Source: Podocnemis expansa | Taxonomy: Eukaryota; Chordata; Testudines; Podocnemididae | DNA length: 64,000 bases | Assembly (NCBI GenBank): GCA_007922195.1 | Contig: ML681994.1 | Coordinates: forward strand, 52,796,298 to 52,860,297 | Direction of reading: 5' to 3' | Part shown: one piece after another, positions 50,151-62,282 of the stretch | How positions within the stretch are numbered: the stretch's first letter is position 1 | How the letters are laid out: each line of letters opens with the position of its first letter | The notes under the pieces: model-generated | What the model was told of the DNA's origin: nothing | What the model saw: only the letters and a program-made list of their open reading frames with translations | Databases searched by the model: none | Program-made: the position numbers and the translations under genes

Positions 50151-50630
50151 ATTCAGTGAAGAGGATCTCCCATCTCCTTGACTGCAGCAGGGAAACCAGG
50201 CATGCCGCTTGGATCCCTATGCAGCGACTCCTTTCTGCGGGCAGGGAGATAGAAGAGCAATGCTCTCCTCCCTCTGGCTCCAGCCGTGACTCAATGCTTG
50301 GAGACCCAGATGGAGCACTTTGCCGTTCTTCCTGCTACAGCCAGCAGGAGGTGAGCTCTGATCTCCTGTCCTTTGGCTATAGCAAGGTGTCTACATTGGG
50401 AACATACTCCATCAGGGTCCTTCGGCAGCAGTTGTAGGTCCCTTCTGCAGTGAGGGAAATGGGAAATCTGTGCTTCCCTGCCTCTTACTTCAGCTGGGAC
50501 CCTACAGCCTAGGGACATAGCAAGAATGCTTTGCAGTGCTCCCTACTGTAGCCATGGGGAGGGGAGTGCTGATTTCCCATCCTCTTGGCTGTAGCAAAGA
50601 GCCTGCACTGGCAACATGCTCTGTGTGTGT
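50150..50630. repeat. Decayed tandem repeat, unit about 100 bp, about 4-5 copies
   Basis: Similar cores recur near 50163 (GATCTCCCATCTCCTTGACT), 50266 (TCTCCTCCCTCTGGCTCCAG), 50358 (GATCTCCTGTCCTTTGGCTA), 50470 (TGCTTCCCTGCCTCTTACTT) and 50569 (GATTTCCCATCCTCTTGGCT), each followed by a GCAG/TAGC-rich part. Odd and even units differ, so a 200-bp higher unit is likely. Confidence 0.6.
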
Positions 50631-50962
50631 ACTTAGAAACAGGATTGGGGAGTGGATGAGTGGGTGAGTCTATGAATTCTGTCTGTGTGTAAAGTGATGA
50701 AACAGAGTAAATCTTGTAATTTTTAGACGTATTTTCATGCAACTGTTTAGTGTTTAATGTTGGATCTCTTAAAACTGGCCCTGTATAAATTTTACATTTT
50801 CATTTCTTCTTCATTTTTGATATTATGCCTTATCCCATAGTATTTGTTTCCTACTGGCTGTGGAATTCAATCATGCAATCTTAAAAACCTCCAATCCTGT
50901 AGACAGAACAAGAGAACATGCATATATACAGAGATAACACCTGGTGGTGCATTTGCGTGCTT

Positions 50963-50976
50963 GGTTAATATTTACC
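50963..50976 (+). promoter_or_regulatory. HNF1-like motif in the TSPAN8 5' flank
   Basis: GGTTAATATTTACC resembles the HNF1 consensus GTTAATNATTAAC and lies 160 bp before the TSPAN8 start codon. HNF1 factors drive many gut, liver and kidney epithelial genes, which fits the tissue range of TSPAN8. A TATATA run at 50923-50928 and a CCAAT at 50891 lie just upstream. A TTTTCCTCTTAG acceptor-like string ends at about 51022, so the start codon exon may instead be preceded by an intron. The transcription start is not known. Confidence 0.35.
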
Positions 50977-51135
50977 CAGACCACAGCTGGTAATTAAATA
51001 ATTGTAAGTGTTTTCCTCTTAGCCTTGTAGTATCAGAGCACAGAACATAGCCTGAGAGCTTTTCAAAGAGTCCTCCAACCCCCCCAATAAAGAGCTTCTG
51101 TAAAACAGCAGATTTGGTTACACTTGCTTTTGAAA

Positions 51136-51195
51136 ATGTCAGGTGTGAGCAGCTTTATGAAATATTCTATGTTCATCTTCAACTTTGTGTTCTGG
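51136..51195 (+). CDS. TSPAN8: TSPAN8 coding exon 1 (start codon, TM1 first half)
   Basis: Twenty codons, [20 protein letters not shown], followed directly by a consensus donor GTAAGT at 51196. This matches the N-terminus of vertebrate tetraspanin-8: a short cytoplasmic tail, the KYSMF stretch, and the conserved Asn of TM1 in FNF. The ATG at 51136 is the natural start because the tetraspanin N-terminal tail has this length. It was found by looking upstream of exon 2 for a phase-0 exon ending in FW. The 5' UTR boundary is not defined. Confidence 0.93.
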
Positions 51196-54100
51196 GTAAG
51201 TTGAGTTTTAAATTATTAATAGTAGCATGGGATCCAGAGTCCATCTTATTAAGAGAATATAGCAGCATAAGTTATAAAGGAAATTAAATATAAATAAAAA
51301 TTTAGAGTATGATTGCGAATAGGTAAAGTGATGGGGAGAGAAACTAATCTATAACTTCTGCTTATCAGCAATATTAGCTTAATCTCTGTTTTTCTTTCAT
51401 TTTAGATACTAAGTAAATGCTCGCATTTTTGTACATTCAAAATTAGAGATTTTAAGTCTCGTTACTATATATGTGTCCATTTTGAGGGGCATCACTCATT
51501 ATAGTCCAAAGATTGCCTACATTACAGATGAATTATCTCACTTTTATTGTAAATTATTTACATAGGAATGTAGGATCACTACAGTAAAGAACATGAAGGG
51601 AATTCCACAACATTTCAAAGTCTTTTGCAGGAATAACTGTTGCGGGTGTCATATTTTGGCTCTGTCTTGCACCAAATCTCACATTTGGGCTTTAGCTAAC
51701 AGGTATATTTGCTGCAATGGTGTGTATTAGGAGTAATTATATTGAAGTGGATGGAATATGTGAGAGAATAGAATCCAGAGCTGATTTAAAAGAAGAGTTG
51801 TGTGAAGTCTTTGGAGTTCGGTTTGAGACAGATTGCCATACTTACTGTGTCTGAATTTGTTTGCAGCTGACCTGGAAGTTTTGGAAAGTTTTGAGTTCAA
51901 ATAAAACCAGTAATCTCATGGCTGAATCTTGTCAACCCTTAGGCAAAAGATATGACAGGTTCACAAAGGGGACACCGAAGCCCAAAGTAGAATTTGTAGC
52001 AACATCATGTGCCAGGGGATCTTTCCTACTTAACAAGGGACAAAATTTAAAAGGAATGACAAACAGTAGCATCTCAAAGTTTGTGGCTAGCTAGAGAGAC
52101 TATGTAACACTTTTGATAGCTTGACAAGCAAGGAGTCCTGTGGCACTTTTAAAGACTAACTAATTTATTTATTGCATGAGCTTTTGTGGGAGAAAATCCC
52201 TTTGGGATATAGTAAGTGAACCTCTAACAAGCCAATGCCCGTTTGCTAACTCAGATCTAGCCAAGACCAGTTTTGAATGTGTTTGAAGTTTGAGCTGAAC
52301 TTTTTGCACACCAGTACCATAAGGAACACTAATCACAGAAGTGTGGGACTGGAAGGGATCTGAACAGTCATCTAACTGGGACTGCCTTTCTCAAGGCAGG
52401 ACTATGTAATAATTATACCATTCTTGATAGGTGATCATGTCACCTCTCCTTAAAAACCTCCAGTGATGAAATTCCACAACCTCCATTTGTGTCCAGCTCT
52501 GTGTATTTATTAGTAGGAATCCACAACTCAGATTCTGGAGTGGCATTCCCCAAAATACTGTTTCAGGGAAGGTGCGAAGGGCATTCCCTGGACATCATAT
52601 TATATGCAGGAACTTGCGGTTATATTGAGAAGAGAAATCTGTGAGTATTTTGTCTCATTTTAAAGAAAGGTGCTAATGCTGCCTGGGATGAAGATGCAGA
52701 CCATGGTGTAAACTGGGATGCATGGAAACAGGATTTAATAAATATACTACTATATTCATTCACATTTCACATGGAAAATATTAAGATTGTGTGGTGAAGT
52801 ACTCAAAAGTCAGCCCAGTGAACAGCAGGCACTACTATATACTGGCATTGACCAGTGGATGGGCTAAACACTGGGTCTACTGGCATTGTAAAAAATGCCA
52901 ACAGCCTACCATCATAGATTGCCCCCAGTGTAGGGTTGAAGATTGAACTTATAATGGGAAGCCAAGGTAGCTTCAGTCTCAGAACTCTACTGCCAGTTGA
53001 GCAGTTTTTAGTATATTAAATTTCCAGAAAATCAAGTAAGTACTTTACTCAGGGCTCCAGTAAGAGCATAGGACTGGAGGGGGGATCTCCTGGGTCATTG
53101 ACTGCAATCCCCTGCTATCACGGGCAACTCTGTCATACAATCCCATTGATAAACTTATCAATCTTCATCTTAAAACTTGTTAGCCTGTTTGCTCCGCAAC
53201 TCCATGAGCTGTTCCAGAACCTCACGTCTCTTTGAGTTAAAAACCTAATTTTTAGCCTGTAAATCCAAGCAAAGGAATTAATGGTATGTAAGTCTCCCCT
53301 TTGCTCTATTGCCCAAGCTAGCTACAATGCAAGTAGCAGTGGAGGGAGGAATGCAGTCTTCATGTGGTTGCTACTTCTCCAGCTACTTATTTGGGTAGGA
53401 AGTGGGTGGAGTTCTAGCATTTTAATCAGATGTCACAGCCAGCACACCTACCATAATCTCCATTAATTATACAACTGGCACAGATTACTGCACTAGGCCC
53501 TGAAGGAAGGGGTAGGAGGAACCAAGTACCAGGTTGTGACTCTGAGAGAGACAGTTTGGGTCTTGGCCTGCTTCTGAGACAGTTCAACTACAGCTTGGTT
53601 AAGGTTTGTGGAAAAGGCACAATATAACCCTCAGTTATTTGCTGTATCTGTAGAGTGCATTGGAAATGTTCCAATGGCACATCTTTACTATTCAGATATG
53701 TTGATTTGTCACAAATGAAAATTTTGTGGCAACTTATTGATTTTTGGCAAAAATTCTTTTGGAAGAAAGTCAGAATGGAGCATTCAAATAAAGTTGAAAC
53801 ATAACAGTGGCCATACTGGATCAGACCAATGATCCATTCAACCCAATATCCTGTCTTCTAACAGTGGCCAATGCCAGGTGCTTCAAAGAGAATGAACAGA
53901 ACAGGTAATCATCAAGCAATCTATCCCATTGTTCATTTCTAGCTCCTGCCAAACAGCAATTCTGTGTTGACTTTCTCAGAATATAATGTTTTAATTTTCC
54001 CATTTTAAATTTGCTTTTTTCCCCAGTTTTTAAAAAAACTGTTATATAAAAGAAAATCAAAATTGGAATGAATGGGTAGCGTTTATCAAAGAGAAACATT

Positions 54101-57100
54101 TTGAATGACCTGAACTATGTGGGTTTTTTGAGGGGAGGGGAGATTGAATTTCATTTTGCAGGAAACTACTAAATTTCTTGCTCCTCTTCTATTTCAGAAT
54201 GGAAACATTTTGAAATTGGAGTTTCCCACAAAATGGAAAATCTCTTTCTGTCCCAGGTCTCCTTATTACTTTTTTTTAGACTATTGATATATTTCTCTTG
54301 AAATAACTAAGTAATTAATAATATTGTGGGTGAAATTTGTTCATGAGTTTAGTCCCATTCACTTCAGTGGCACTTCTCAGGTGACCAATGCTATTTGGCC
54401 TAATGCCCATAATGTCTGGTACATGACCAAATATTTCCCTTGGTGACACAAATGAATGCCTGAATGAAGTCAGATAACTCCATCAATTATTGAGCTGTAC
54501 TGATTTCAATGGAAGTTTTAGGTAAAATCTGTTAACATGATATAGCTCTGGTCAGTAATATACACTCTTTTTTATTGTTTTACTTTTTGCAGATATAAAA
54601 GCCAATAAACGGAATAAATACTAATGTACTTACAAGACTTTCACTTAGAAAAAGAAAAAAAATGTAGCACTGATGTTTAAGTATTGGCCACGTTCCACTT
54701 TAAATAATCTGCTAAAGTCATTATGGGATTAGAGATAGAGTATTATACCGATCCTTTTAGTGAGGGATTTTTTTTAAAAGTAGAATTTTATAAAAATAAC
54801 AGTTACACTGTAGAACCTCCAGGAATGGTCACAGTGTTACTGAGATGTCTGTATGATCTCTTTCAAATTTAAGGATCAGCTTCCACCCCCCATAAATTTA
54901 CCACTAACAGCATACAACAAGGTCATGGTGAACTTTAGAAAGTGTGGCAGTCTGTCATTAAATGATTCTTCTGTCTCCTTCTCTTCCCACATCCATCTGT
55001 TCCTCCAAGTCAGTATATTCTTGGGATGTGGCTCTCTGCTCACACTAGTCTAGCTATCTTCATTTCAGTGGGTCTAATTTGAGTTTCATCAGTGTAAATA
55101 AGAAGAGAGTTGGGCCCTTTGCCTGCCTATCAGTCATTCATCCAGTTTGTAGAGTCTTCTTTGCTCAGAGGAGATTATTGTAAAGGCAGCTCTGTAAGTC
55201 CAGTGAGGATGTATGGTTTCAACTAGCTCGCATTGTCTCCAATTTAGTACAGTGGCTACTAGTTAGCTTGATATGCAATGCTATTATTCTTGGAAACCAG
55301 GATCTGCACATTGTTTGTAGTCAACCATTGCAGCCAATACAAAATATGGAAGAAGGGTCACTTTAGGGCTAAATTTTGAAATCTTTCTCAGATTTTACTT
55401 GGTTGCCAATCAGACTCCCAAGGAAGTAATTAAAAAACAAACCAAATCATGGAATCAGAGCAAGGTTAGCTGAATAACAAATAAAGAAAGACTTCAGAAT
55501 TTGGCACTTGAACATTAATGTTGGGCCATAAGGGGCCTACAGGATTTTATCTGTTCTGCACCCAGAACAATTTCTCATTTCCTAACATTGTGTGGAGTAC
55601 CTGAAGGGTTGGGACCCATAGGGGAGGGTCAAGTACTGTCTAAGCTGAGCAGAAAGAGTGCGCAGGCTAAGTGGGGAAAAGGAACCACATCATCCCTTCT
55701 CTGGTCCTGTTGTACTTATCTGGAAAAGACAATACAGCTTGGGAAGGCTGTTGCCAGAGGGAGTCCCTGGTATTTTTGTATCATTTATAAAACACTGCCA
55801 GGGAACAAAAAGCTACTGGAGGCATGGGGCTTCCATGTGGATGGTGCTAATATGAGAAATGGGGGTTTAGGTATTTTTTACAACTTTGGTATATATGGTT
55901 TTCTCTAGTTAGTATATCATTGTACATTTATATACAGCTTCATCCCACAGGATCACAAAGTGCCTCCCAAGCCACATATATAAATCATGTCCAGTCTGGA
56001 GGCACTTCTGCAGTTGGAACAACAGGTGTTTGGTGCACAGCACACTGCACAGCGAGGGTGGGTAGGGGGAATTCAGCTACCATATTATGAAGCTGCTTCC
56101 TGAGGTATAGGTCTTTGTTCTTTTACTTTGCCATATGATAATGTCAGTGTTTCTGTGGGCAACTGGTGCAGTTTGGACATTGAGTGTGTGCACAAGGAGG
56201 CAGTGTGACCCAATGGACAAAGCACTAAATTAAAACCCACTATTGGCCTGCTGAGCAAACATGTGCAAATCACTTCCTTCCATGTGCCTCAGTTTCCCCA
56301 CCTGAAGCCTGGGTGTAATGATACTTACTTCCTTTCTAATGTACTTTGAGAGCTAGTGAGAGAGAGTTCTATAACTAAGAACTAGATACTATTGTTGTTA
56401 TTACTGATGTGTCTAAACATTTTTTCCCCGCAGGTGTGTGGTTGCATTATTCTGGGGGTCTCTATCTGGATGCGTGTAAGCAAAGCTGCTCAGGAGGTAG
56501 GTGCATTCTGTCCAGTGAAACAAAACAAAACAAAACACTTTTTTCACCCTAAAATGCTAAAGTGCTATGTCAGCTAATAAACACATTCATTTTCCACTGT
56601 AATTTCCCTGAGCTTGTGCTTTCTAAAATTAAACAAAAGGGATCAGTCAGGTGGTCAGATATAATGAGTGGTGCAATTGCAGGGTTCTGTGTGCAGTGAG
56701 CTTCTCTTAGCAGAACTACTATATATATTTATAGTGTTGGTGACAATGCTGCTTAGATTTCCATTGTATGGGCCTGATCTTGTTCCTGCTGAAGTCAAGG
56801 GTAATTAAACTAGTGATGTCAATGTGGGAGAAAGATCAGTGCTCACATACCAAATAGTCCATGCAAAAGTTGATCCAAATCGTTTTAGAAAAAAGAATTA
56901 ATTCAGGATCCTTTTTAAATTTTCTGCCTGTCTTACCTTTTCTTAAAAAGTGGAATGTCTATTTTCTTAGCAATTTTAGCTTTAACAAATAAGCAAACAT
57001 TTTCCCTGTGTTCCAATGGAACTATAAAAATGTGAGGCTTGACCCTATAGCCCATTTTCTACTGCTTGAGTAAGGATTTGCAGGACAGGACCCTAATGTA

Positions 57101-60100
57101 GCCAAATCAAGAAGTCCTTATCTGGAGTTAAATTGTTCTCTCCTGTAGAAATCCTGCTGGAGATGAGAGGAGAGGAAAACTTGTTGAGGGTCCCTTCATG
57201 GAGTTTCCCTGGATCAGTGCACTGGATTTTCACCCACCACTTTCCCTCCTTGCAAAATATCCAGGGAGTTCACCATCTATTGTCTAAGGTTCTTGAGGAA
57301 TTTCTGAAAGGTCAAAGCCTTCTGTGTGGAAGCCTTTTTGGGCCCTCTCCGAACTATTGTCAATGGATCTTGAGAGTATAGTTCTATTAGTGTCACACTC
57401 TAACAGCAACTCTTTCATTTGCCATGGGTCAGGAATCCCTTCTAGTGAGAGGCTGGTTTGAAAGCAAAGAGGGCTCAATGGAAAAAGAGGGATTCTGTGC
57501 TTTTAAGATTTACGATATTGATGGGGTGAAAAAACAGCTTGTTAGAAATATAATTCTTTTCCTCAGTGCATGAATCTGGGCCAGAGAGAGATAAATGGGT
57601 TTGAAACTTTGTGAGTAATTTTGTTCTCAAAATGCTTCTTGACTTATTCCAGAAGAGAAAAAATGGCTGTTCATGCTGGAAACAATTTTTTCCAACTTCC
57701 AGGTTGATTTTGTAAGGCTGATTAAAGTGCCAAGACTCCTGATTGTCAGGCTGTTGCCATATCATGAGCCAGGGCACTTTTCCCATCAATAAAAAATGGT
57801 ATGTCTTTGATCAACATTTTCACATTTACAATTTCACACAAAAAAAAAAATGTTGGCTTCCTACCACTGGTGGCTGACAGCATTGCAGCCAGTCAATGTC
57901 AGAGTGAACTCCCACCTTTGCCAGAGTGTGGACTTGAAAGAACACACTGAATATTTTATGGAGTCCCCTTGTACAATGAAATATAGCTATATTTCATATA
58001 AAGTCATCGGTGGTAGGAAAGGGGAGAGGTTTGACCCTCTTTGTTATGTGAGACGATAAAAGACAAGTTCCAGTCTCTAATCTCCTCATCTTCTACAAAG
58101 GCTCAAGTTGCCATACTTGTCTTTTTGACTTTACACAGAACACTTTCCAAAAGGTCCATTTATATGTGGGATTCCTTAATCACAACTCTGCTCTGCAGGA
58201 CCTTGAGTGAGGAAAGCATTTTTATTCAGGACAGTATTTAAGTATGTATTTAAATGCTTTCCTGAATTGGATCTCTTGTTCTAAATAGCTGAACTGCTTT
58301 AGTCGCTACCTGCAGAATTAAGAATTAGAGGTCAAATCTTGAAGTTCTTATTCATTGTTTCCAGTCTTCACTCAGGCAAAGTTCCATTCAAAGTCAATGT
58401 GCATTTTCTATGAGTATTAACTGGGTAAATATTTCAGAATTTCGTTGTAGATGAACACATCTCTCTAATGGTAAATCAGAGTTCATTTCTCCTTGGAATA
58501 GGAAAACATGCTGCTTTCCTCAAATTATATTAGTCTATAGGCTGGGCTATACTGTCGGTGGTACCTTCAGCAGTGTAGCATCAATTGTGTGGGTAAAGAT
58601 GTGCTCAGCTGAACCCAGAATTAGCTGGAGGTCAATTTGTTAAGATCTGCCCAACAAATAGCATAGTGCTGGTTTGATGGGAAGGCATTTTCCATTGAAT
58701 CAGCACTGTGGGGACCCTGCGGTGAGTAGGCATTAGGCAGTCAAAGGGAGATACTCAGGGTATTTTAAGTACTGTGAGTATTTCCCTTTGATTGCTGCCA
58801 AAAGCCCCATCTCTGGAGTATGGGCCAGCCCTGCATATGTACTTTCGCTGTTTCTGTCAGAAGATAAATGTGACAACTTCCAGACATTGTTACTAATCTT
58901 GGCAGCAGCGTCATCTGAAAATATTCTTTGAAACTTTTTGTCAGTTTTGACATACTGCCCTCCCCATGCCCAATGGGTACTGAACAAATTGATATTTAAT
59001 TATAGGAATTGTTTGCTTAAATATCACACACATCAAAATAGACACAACCCCTTATGGTAATCCTGAGGAATCAGTTTAAAATTAATAGAAGCATTGGAAA
59101 AATGTATCTGAAGTTGCCCTGTGGTGTATCCAATACTATTTTGAGGAGCGGAACAAGAAAGCACAAAGGAGAAAGTGCATTTCTGGAATCATTATGAAGA
59201 ACTCCTCCTCATCCCCAAACACTAGATTAATAACAACATAGAACTTTTTCAGTTAATCATTTTTTACTGCATAAAGTAAAAATAAACATTCATTTGTTGA
59301 CAACAGAACAAATCATATATTTAAGACAAAAGATCTTTGTTTATTCACTAAGTATGAAATTCACCCCTGTGCAGAGGGCCAGTACAGAGACAGTGAATTG
59401 CTAAATCCTTTGTAAATTCTCAAAATAGGCTGAAATGGCTGCATAGGCCTTAGACATACTCAGGAGTGAATGTCACCCTGACTGCTTAATCCATACATAC
59501 AATTCTCTGTCTTCAGCTATGAAGTTGTCCTCTTTTTTTGGAGCAAAGGCAGGGTAGATCAGGTTGTGTAACAAATTGCCCTTTTTCTGGGAAAGGTTTT
59601 CTTACAGCTGAGCTTTTGTTTCTCTCTTTCCAGGAATTCCATTTAGGTAATGGCCTGTTTTCAGCTGTTGACCTGATGATAGCTGTGGGCTCCATCATAA
59701 TGATTCTTGGTTTCCTGGGCTGCTGTGGAGCGATGAAAGAAAGCCAGTGCATGCTGCTCTTGGTAGGATCACTAAAAGAAAAAACTTCACCTAAACTTTT
59801 TGAACAAAAGTTAGGACTAGTGGAAAAGTTCCTTCTAAATGAGCCTGTGCGTGTAATCTGAGGTGGGTTTTTTGGACCCATTCTACCCAACAGTGGGATG
59901 CTTCCCATTGTCATACAAGGGAAACTTCCATTAGCAGGGTTGGCAGGGTTTCTAATATATTGAACCATATTAGTGGCTTCCCATGCTAGTTGTCCATTCA
60001 GTCCTGGGACTGGTAGCTCCTCCTTCAACCCTAGTGAAGAAATTATCCCAAAGGATAGTTTACACACAGCAGGACTGGTGTGCTGAGGTAGCTGCCAACT

Positions 60101-61315
60101 GTCATGCATTTGGTCTGACACCCTCACATTTGCTAGCTCTGTAATGGATTCTGCCAGTTATGGGAATGGAGCTAAAGCTTCTCCTATCTATCGTGGCGAC
60201 TGTGGGCACTCTGCCTCCCCAGTTCTGGATCTCAGAAGGGAAGGAACAGTTGGTGGCAGCTGTGGTGGGAACAAAAGATGAGGGGGACCCAGTACTGGGT
60301 TCATAAAGCCTGTATCCAGCCCAGGTTTTTCCTTACCTAACTCCCATTCAGCTTTCCCTTGACAGTTTTCCCCCAGTTTCCCACCCTTATCATCCCCTAC
60401 TCAATCACATCAGACATCCCTCATCACACTCTGACATCTCCCTCCTGCAGTTTTCTTTACCCAGCTACCCTACCAAGCCCTCAGCCATTAACCAGCATCC
60501 CTCACCTACCTTCACCACAGTGGCCAGGTACTGTGCAGCTCTATATCCTATCCACACTCCTTGGAATGCAGTATATTCACTACACACTGAAGATTATGGG
60601 ATTGGTTTTTTTCCAAATATGCAAATTAGTTCACTATATCATTTGCATGAAGTGTCACAGAGGGAGCTGCAAAAGCCATTTGTGCTGGGGAGAGCAGCAA
60701 ACTATATAATGCCAATGGATGAAGTACAACATGCAGTCCCCATGTGAATTTAGGAGCCTTCAGATAGTGCCTGCCTGAGACATAATAGCTCAGACTGCTC
60801 CTCTGGGAACTGTGAAAAACTACATTAGCCCTTACACAGGCCCAGGGCATTTGTATACAGAAAAAGTCCAAATTTTGTCCTAAACAGGGTAAGGATGAAT
60901 GCTTTGATCAGCTATAACGAGGATGTAAATTTACCCTGTCAGAGTTTCCATTCATGTAATCAATATTTTGCCACAAAGCTAGAAGAAATGATCTTTTGCT
61001 GATCAAAAGTATTAACATGTTCTCCTTTGTTTTCTTGCTAGTTTTTTATTGGACTGCTTTTGATTCTGCTTCTTCAGATTGTAGCAGGTATTTTAGGAGC
61101 AGTGTACAAGTCTCAGGTACTATATAATTCATTCACATTTGTTGAATTCTTTCGAATATTTTACATACAGTGTGAACTAATATTATATAATATCATTTGA
61201 TTTCCAGATAGAAACAACTCTTAACCAGACTCTCGTTGATGATGCAAAGATGTTGCAAAGCAACACACAGGAAGCTCAAGTATTTCAAGAGAAGTTTCAA
61301 AAGTTTGAGAAAATG
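51136..61315 (+). CDS. TSPAN8: Tetraspanin-8, 5' part (coding exons 1-5 of a longer gene)
   Basis: Four-pass membrane protein that organises tetraspanin microdomains with integrins and other partners at epithelial plasma membranes and on exosomes (family knowledge). Five exons join in frame to 145 residues: exon 1 residues 1-20, exon 2 21-41, exon 3 42-84, exon 4 85-109, exon 5 110-145. TM1 spans about 13-35, TM2 about 51-74 and TM3 about 85-107. After TM2 comes the GCCGAMKES intracellular-loop signature typical of tetraspanins (CCG at 71-73). Exon 4 ([12 protein letters not shown]...) and the [12 protein letters not shown] stretch match TSPAN8 better than other paralogues as I remember them. 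An N-glycosylation sequon NQT lies at 115-117. The usual family length is about 237 residues, so the rest of the large loop, its CCG and other cysteines, and TM4 lie downstream of the window. Introns are 5238, 3137, 1279 and 91 bp; all junctions are GT/AG and phase 0. No frameshift or stop is seen. Confidence 0.93.
52125..52203 (+). repeat. Half of a palindromic Penelope-like unit, copy D
   Basis: CAAGGAGTCCTGTGGCACTT, AAAGACTAACTAATTTATTT and GCATGAGCTTTTGTGGGAG match the left arm of copies A-C. The right arm is absent. Lies in TSPAN8 intron 1. Confidence 0.65.
52325..52500 (-). mobile_element. CR1 LINE 3' fragment
   Basis: GGGACTGGAAGGGATCTGAA, AAGGCAGGACTATGTAAT, CCTTAAAAACCTCCAGTGAT and ATTCCACAACCTCC are the reverse complement of the CR1 3' region. 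Confidence 0.75.
53045..53280 (-). mobile_element. CR1 LINE fragment
   Basis: TGACTGCAATCCCCTGCTAT, CAATCTTCATCTTAAAAC, GTTCCAGAACCTCACGTCTC and TTGAGTTAAAAACC match a CR1 3' region on the minus strand. Confidence 0.65.
53790..53960. repeat. Sauropsid interspersed repeat (class uncertain)
   Basis: GGCCATACTGGATCAGACCA, ATGATCCATTCAACCCAATA and CAGTGGCCAATGCCAGGTGC are a sequence very common in turtle and crocodilian DNA. I do not assign a class. Confidence 0.55.
56195..56365 (+). repeat. MIR SINE fragment
   Basis: ATGTGCCTCAGTTTCCCCAC, AATGATACTTACTTCCTTTC and GTACTTTGAGAGCTA follow the MIR order. It lies in TSPAN8 intron 1 just before exon 2. Confidence 0.7.
56434..56496 (+). CDS. TSPAN8: TSPAN8 coding exon 2 (rest of TM1, start of short extracellular loop)
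   Basis: Twenty-one codons, [20 protein letters not shown] plus E, completing TM1 and entering the short extracellular loop. The acceptor is a pyrimidine-rich stretch ending TTTTTCCCCGCAG and the donor is GTAGGT at 56497. Open reading runs on for 27 codons into the intron (lysine- and asparagine-rich), which is read-through, not coding. Confidence 0.93.
56497..59633 (+). other. TSPAN8: TSPAN8 intron 2
   Basis: A 3.1-kb intron between GTAGGT and TTTCCAG borders. No clear recent repeat or additional exon is visible. A weak MITE-like start (GGGCTATACTGTC) lies near 58545. Confidence 0.8.
59634..59762 (+). CDS. TSPAN8: TSPAN8 coding exon 3 (short loop, TM2, CCG intracellular loop)
   Basis: Forty-three codons from [15 protein letters not shown] to KESQCMLLL, between an acceptor TCTCTCTTTCCAG and a donor GTAGGA at 59763. 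It carries TM2 ([14 protein letters not shown]) and the CCGAMKES intracellular loop with the paired cysteines that are typical palmitoylation sites in the family. The short-loop part appears a few residues shorter than in mammalian TSPAN8. Confidence 0.95.
59763..61041 (+). other. TSPAN8: TSPAN8 intron 3
   Basis: A 1.3-kb intron. It contains a long antisense open frame (59513-60127, minus) that overlaps exon 3 and has no family features. The stretch 60350-60520 is C/T-rich. Confidence 0.8.
61042..61116 (+). CDS. TSPAN8: TSPAN8 coding exon 4 (TM3)
   Basis: Twenty-five codons giving the hydrophobic segment [20 protein letters not shown] followed by VYKSQ. This is nearly identical to TM3 of tetraspanin-8. 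The acceptor is TTTTCTTGCTAG and the donor GTACTA at 61117, which is slightly off the GTRAGT consensus. The following intron is only 91 bp. Confidence 0.95.
61208..61315 (+). CDS. TSPAN8: TSPAN8 coding exon 5 (start of large extracellular loop)
   Basis: Thirty-six codons, [16 protein letters not shown] to EKFQKFEKM, between acceptor GATTTCCAG and donor GTAATT at 61316. It encodes helix A of the large extracellular loop with sequon NQT at residues 115-117. The large-loop CCG is expected at the start of the next exon. I found no such exon in the remaining 2.7 kb, so it should lie past the window end. Confidence 0.92.
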
Positions 61316-62282
61316 GTAATTGCTGGCAGACGTTGTCTGTCATATCTATTGCATTTGCTGTAGAGTTAATCCTTGCATTGGTATTATACTGCCACAGAGT
61401 TGAGTATCACTCTTCTGGAAGAGGACCAACTGCCATGAACGAAGCTTAAAAACTGTTCTCCTTGGTTGGTGTGGAGTTCTTTGTGGTGATTTTCCCTGCA
61501 GAGTTTATATGTAAGAACTGGGTATTTAGAATATTCACTGGATCTGCCACTGCAGTTCCTCATGCTCAGCCCCCTGCTACAGAGGGACCCAGCCACAGAG
61601 TGGGGGCTTATAAATGACTCATCATTTAACTTTCTGAAAATCTCTTTCTAGAGGAATATTTTGGAGCTGTTTGACATCTCTGTCTTTATCTCACTGTCTT
61701 CACTGTGTTATCTAAGCACTTGCATGATGTCAGAGCACAAAGCTTTTACAAGACATAAACATTTGAAGAAAAGAGATTTATTAGCTAACTCATTTTTTTA
61801 GGAATATCATATTTACTTGTGTAGAAATTCAGAGGGTTTTTTTTTATTCAATTGTTTTCACACTGAACTACGGAGTTATATTTTAGAAGGTTCATGGTTG
61901 ATTCTGGAGTCATTCACTACAACTATTTGAACTTCAAAAAGTTTGTAACTAATTTAAGGGCCCTGTGAGTTTATAAAGTCAAGATGTTTTGTATCTAAGC
62001 TCCATAAATTAAATTGCCTGAGTCAAAGAAACTAAGCCAAATAACTTTGGTTAATAGATTACAAACTCTGCTTTGTGTCTTCAGATATTGTAAATTTCTT
62101 CAACCAAGTACCTTGATTCAAGGAAATTAGGAGCACAAAGCAGTTCTTGTAAGTAACATAGAAAGCCACCAATACAAAGCTTTCAGGGTCTCATGACTGC
62201 CAAGAGAATTTACATCTGTCACTTGCAAGGTCTCCAGCCACTTCCAGAACGCTATGTAAGCTCTGTACTTAGACCACCAAGC

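Larger units (their letters stand above)
51196..56433 (+). other. TSPAN8: TSPAN8 intron 1
   Basis: A 5.2-kb intron holding half of a palindromic Penelope-like unit (52125-52203), two minus-strand CR1 fragments (52325-52500, 53045-53280), a sauropsid interspersed repeat (53790-53960) and a MIR (56195-56365). I saw no additional exon that would fit the reading phase. Confidence 0.85.

Noticed and set aside
59513..60127. 204-codon minus-strand frame
   Set aside because: It lies antisense to TSPAN8 exon 3 and its introns, has no domain, and is explained by the exon's base order.
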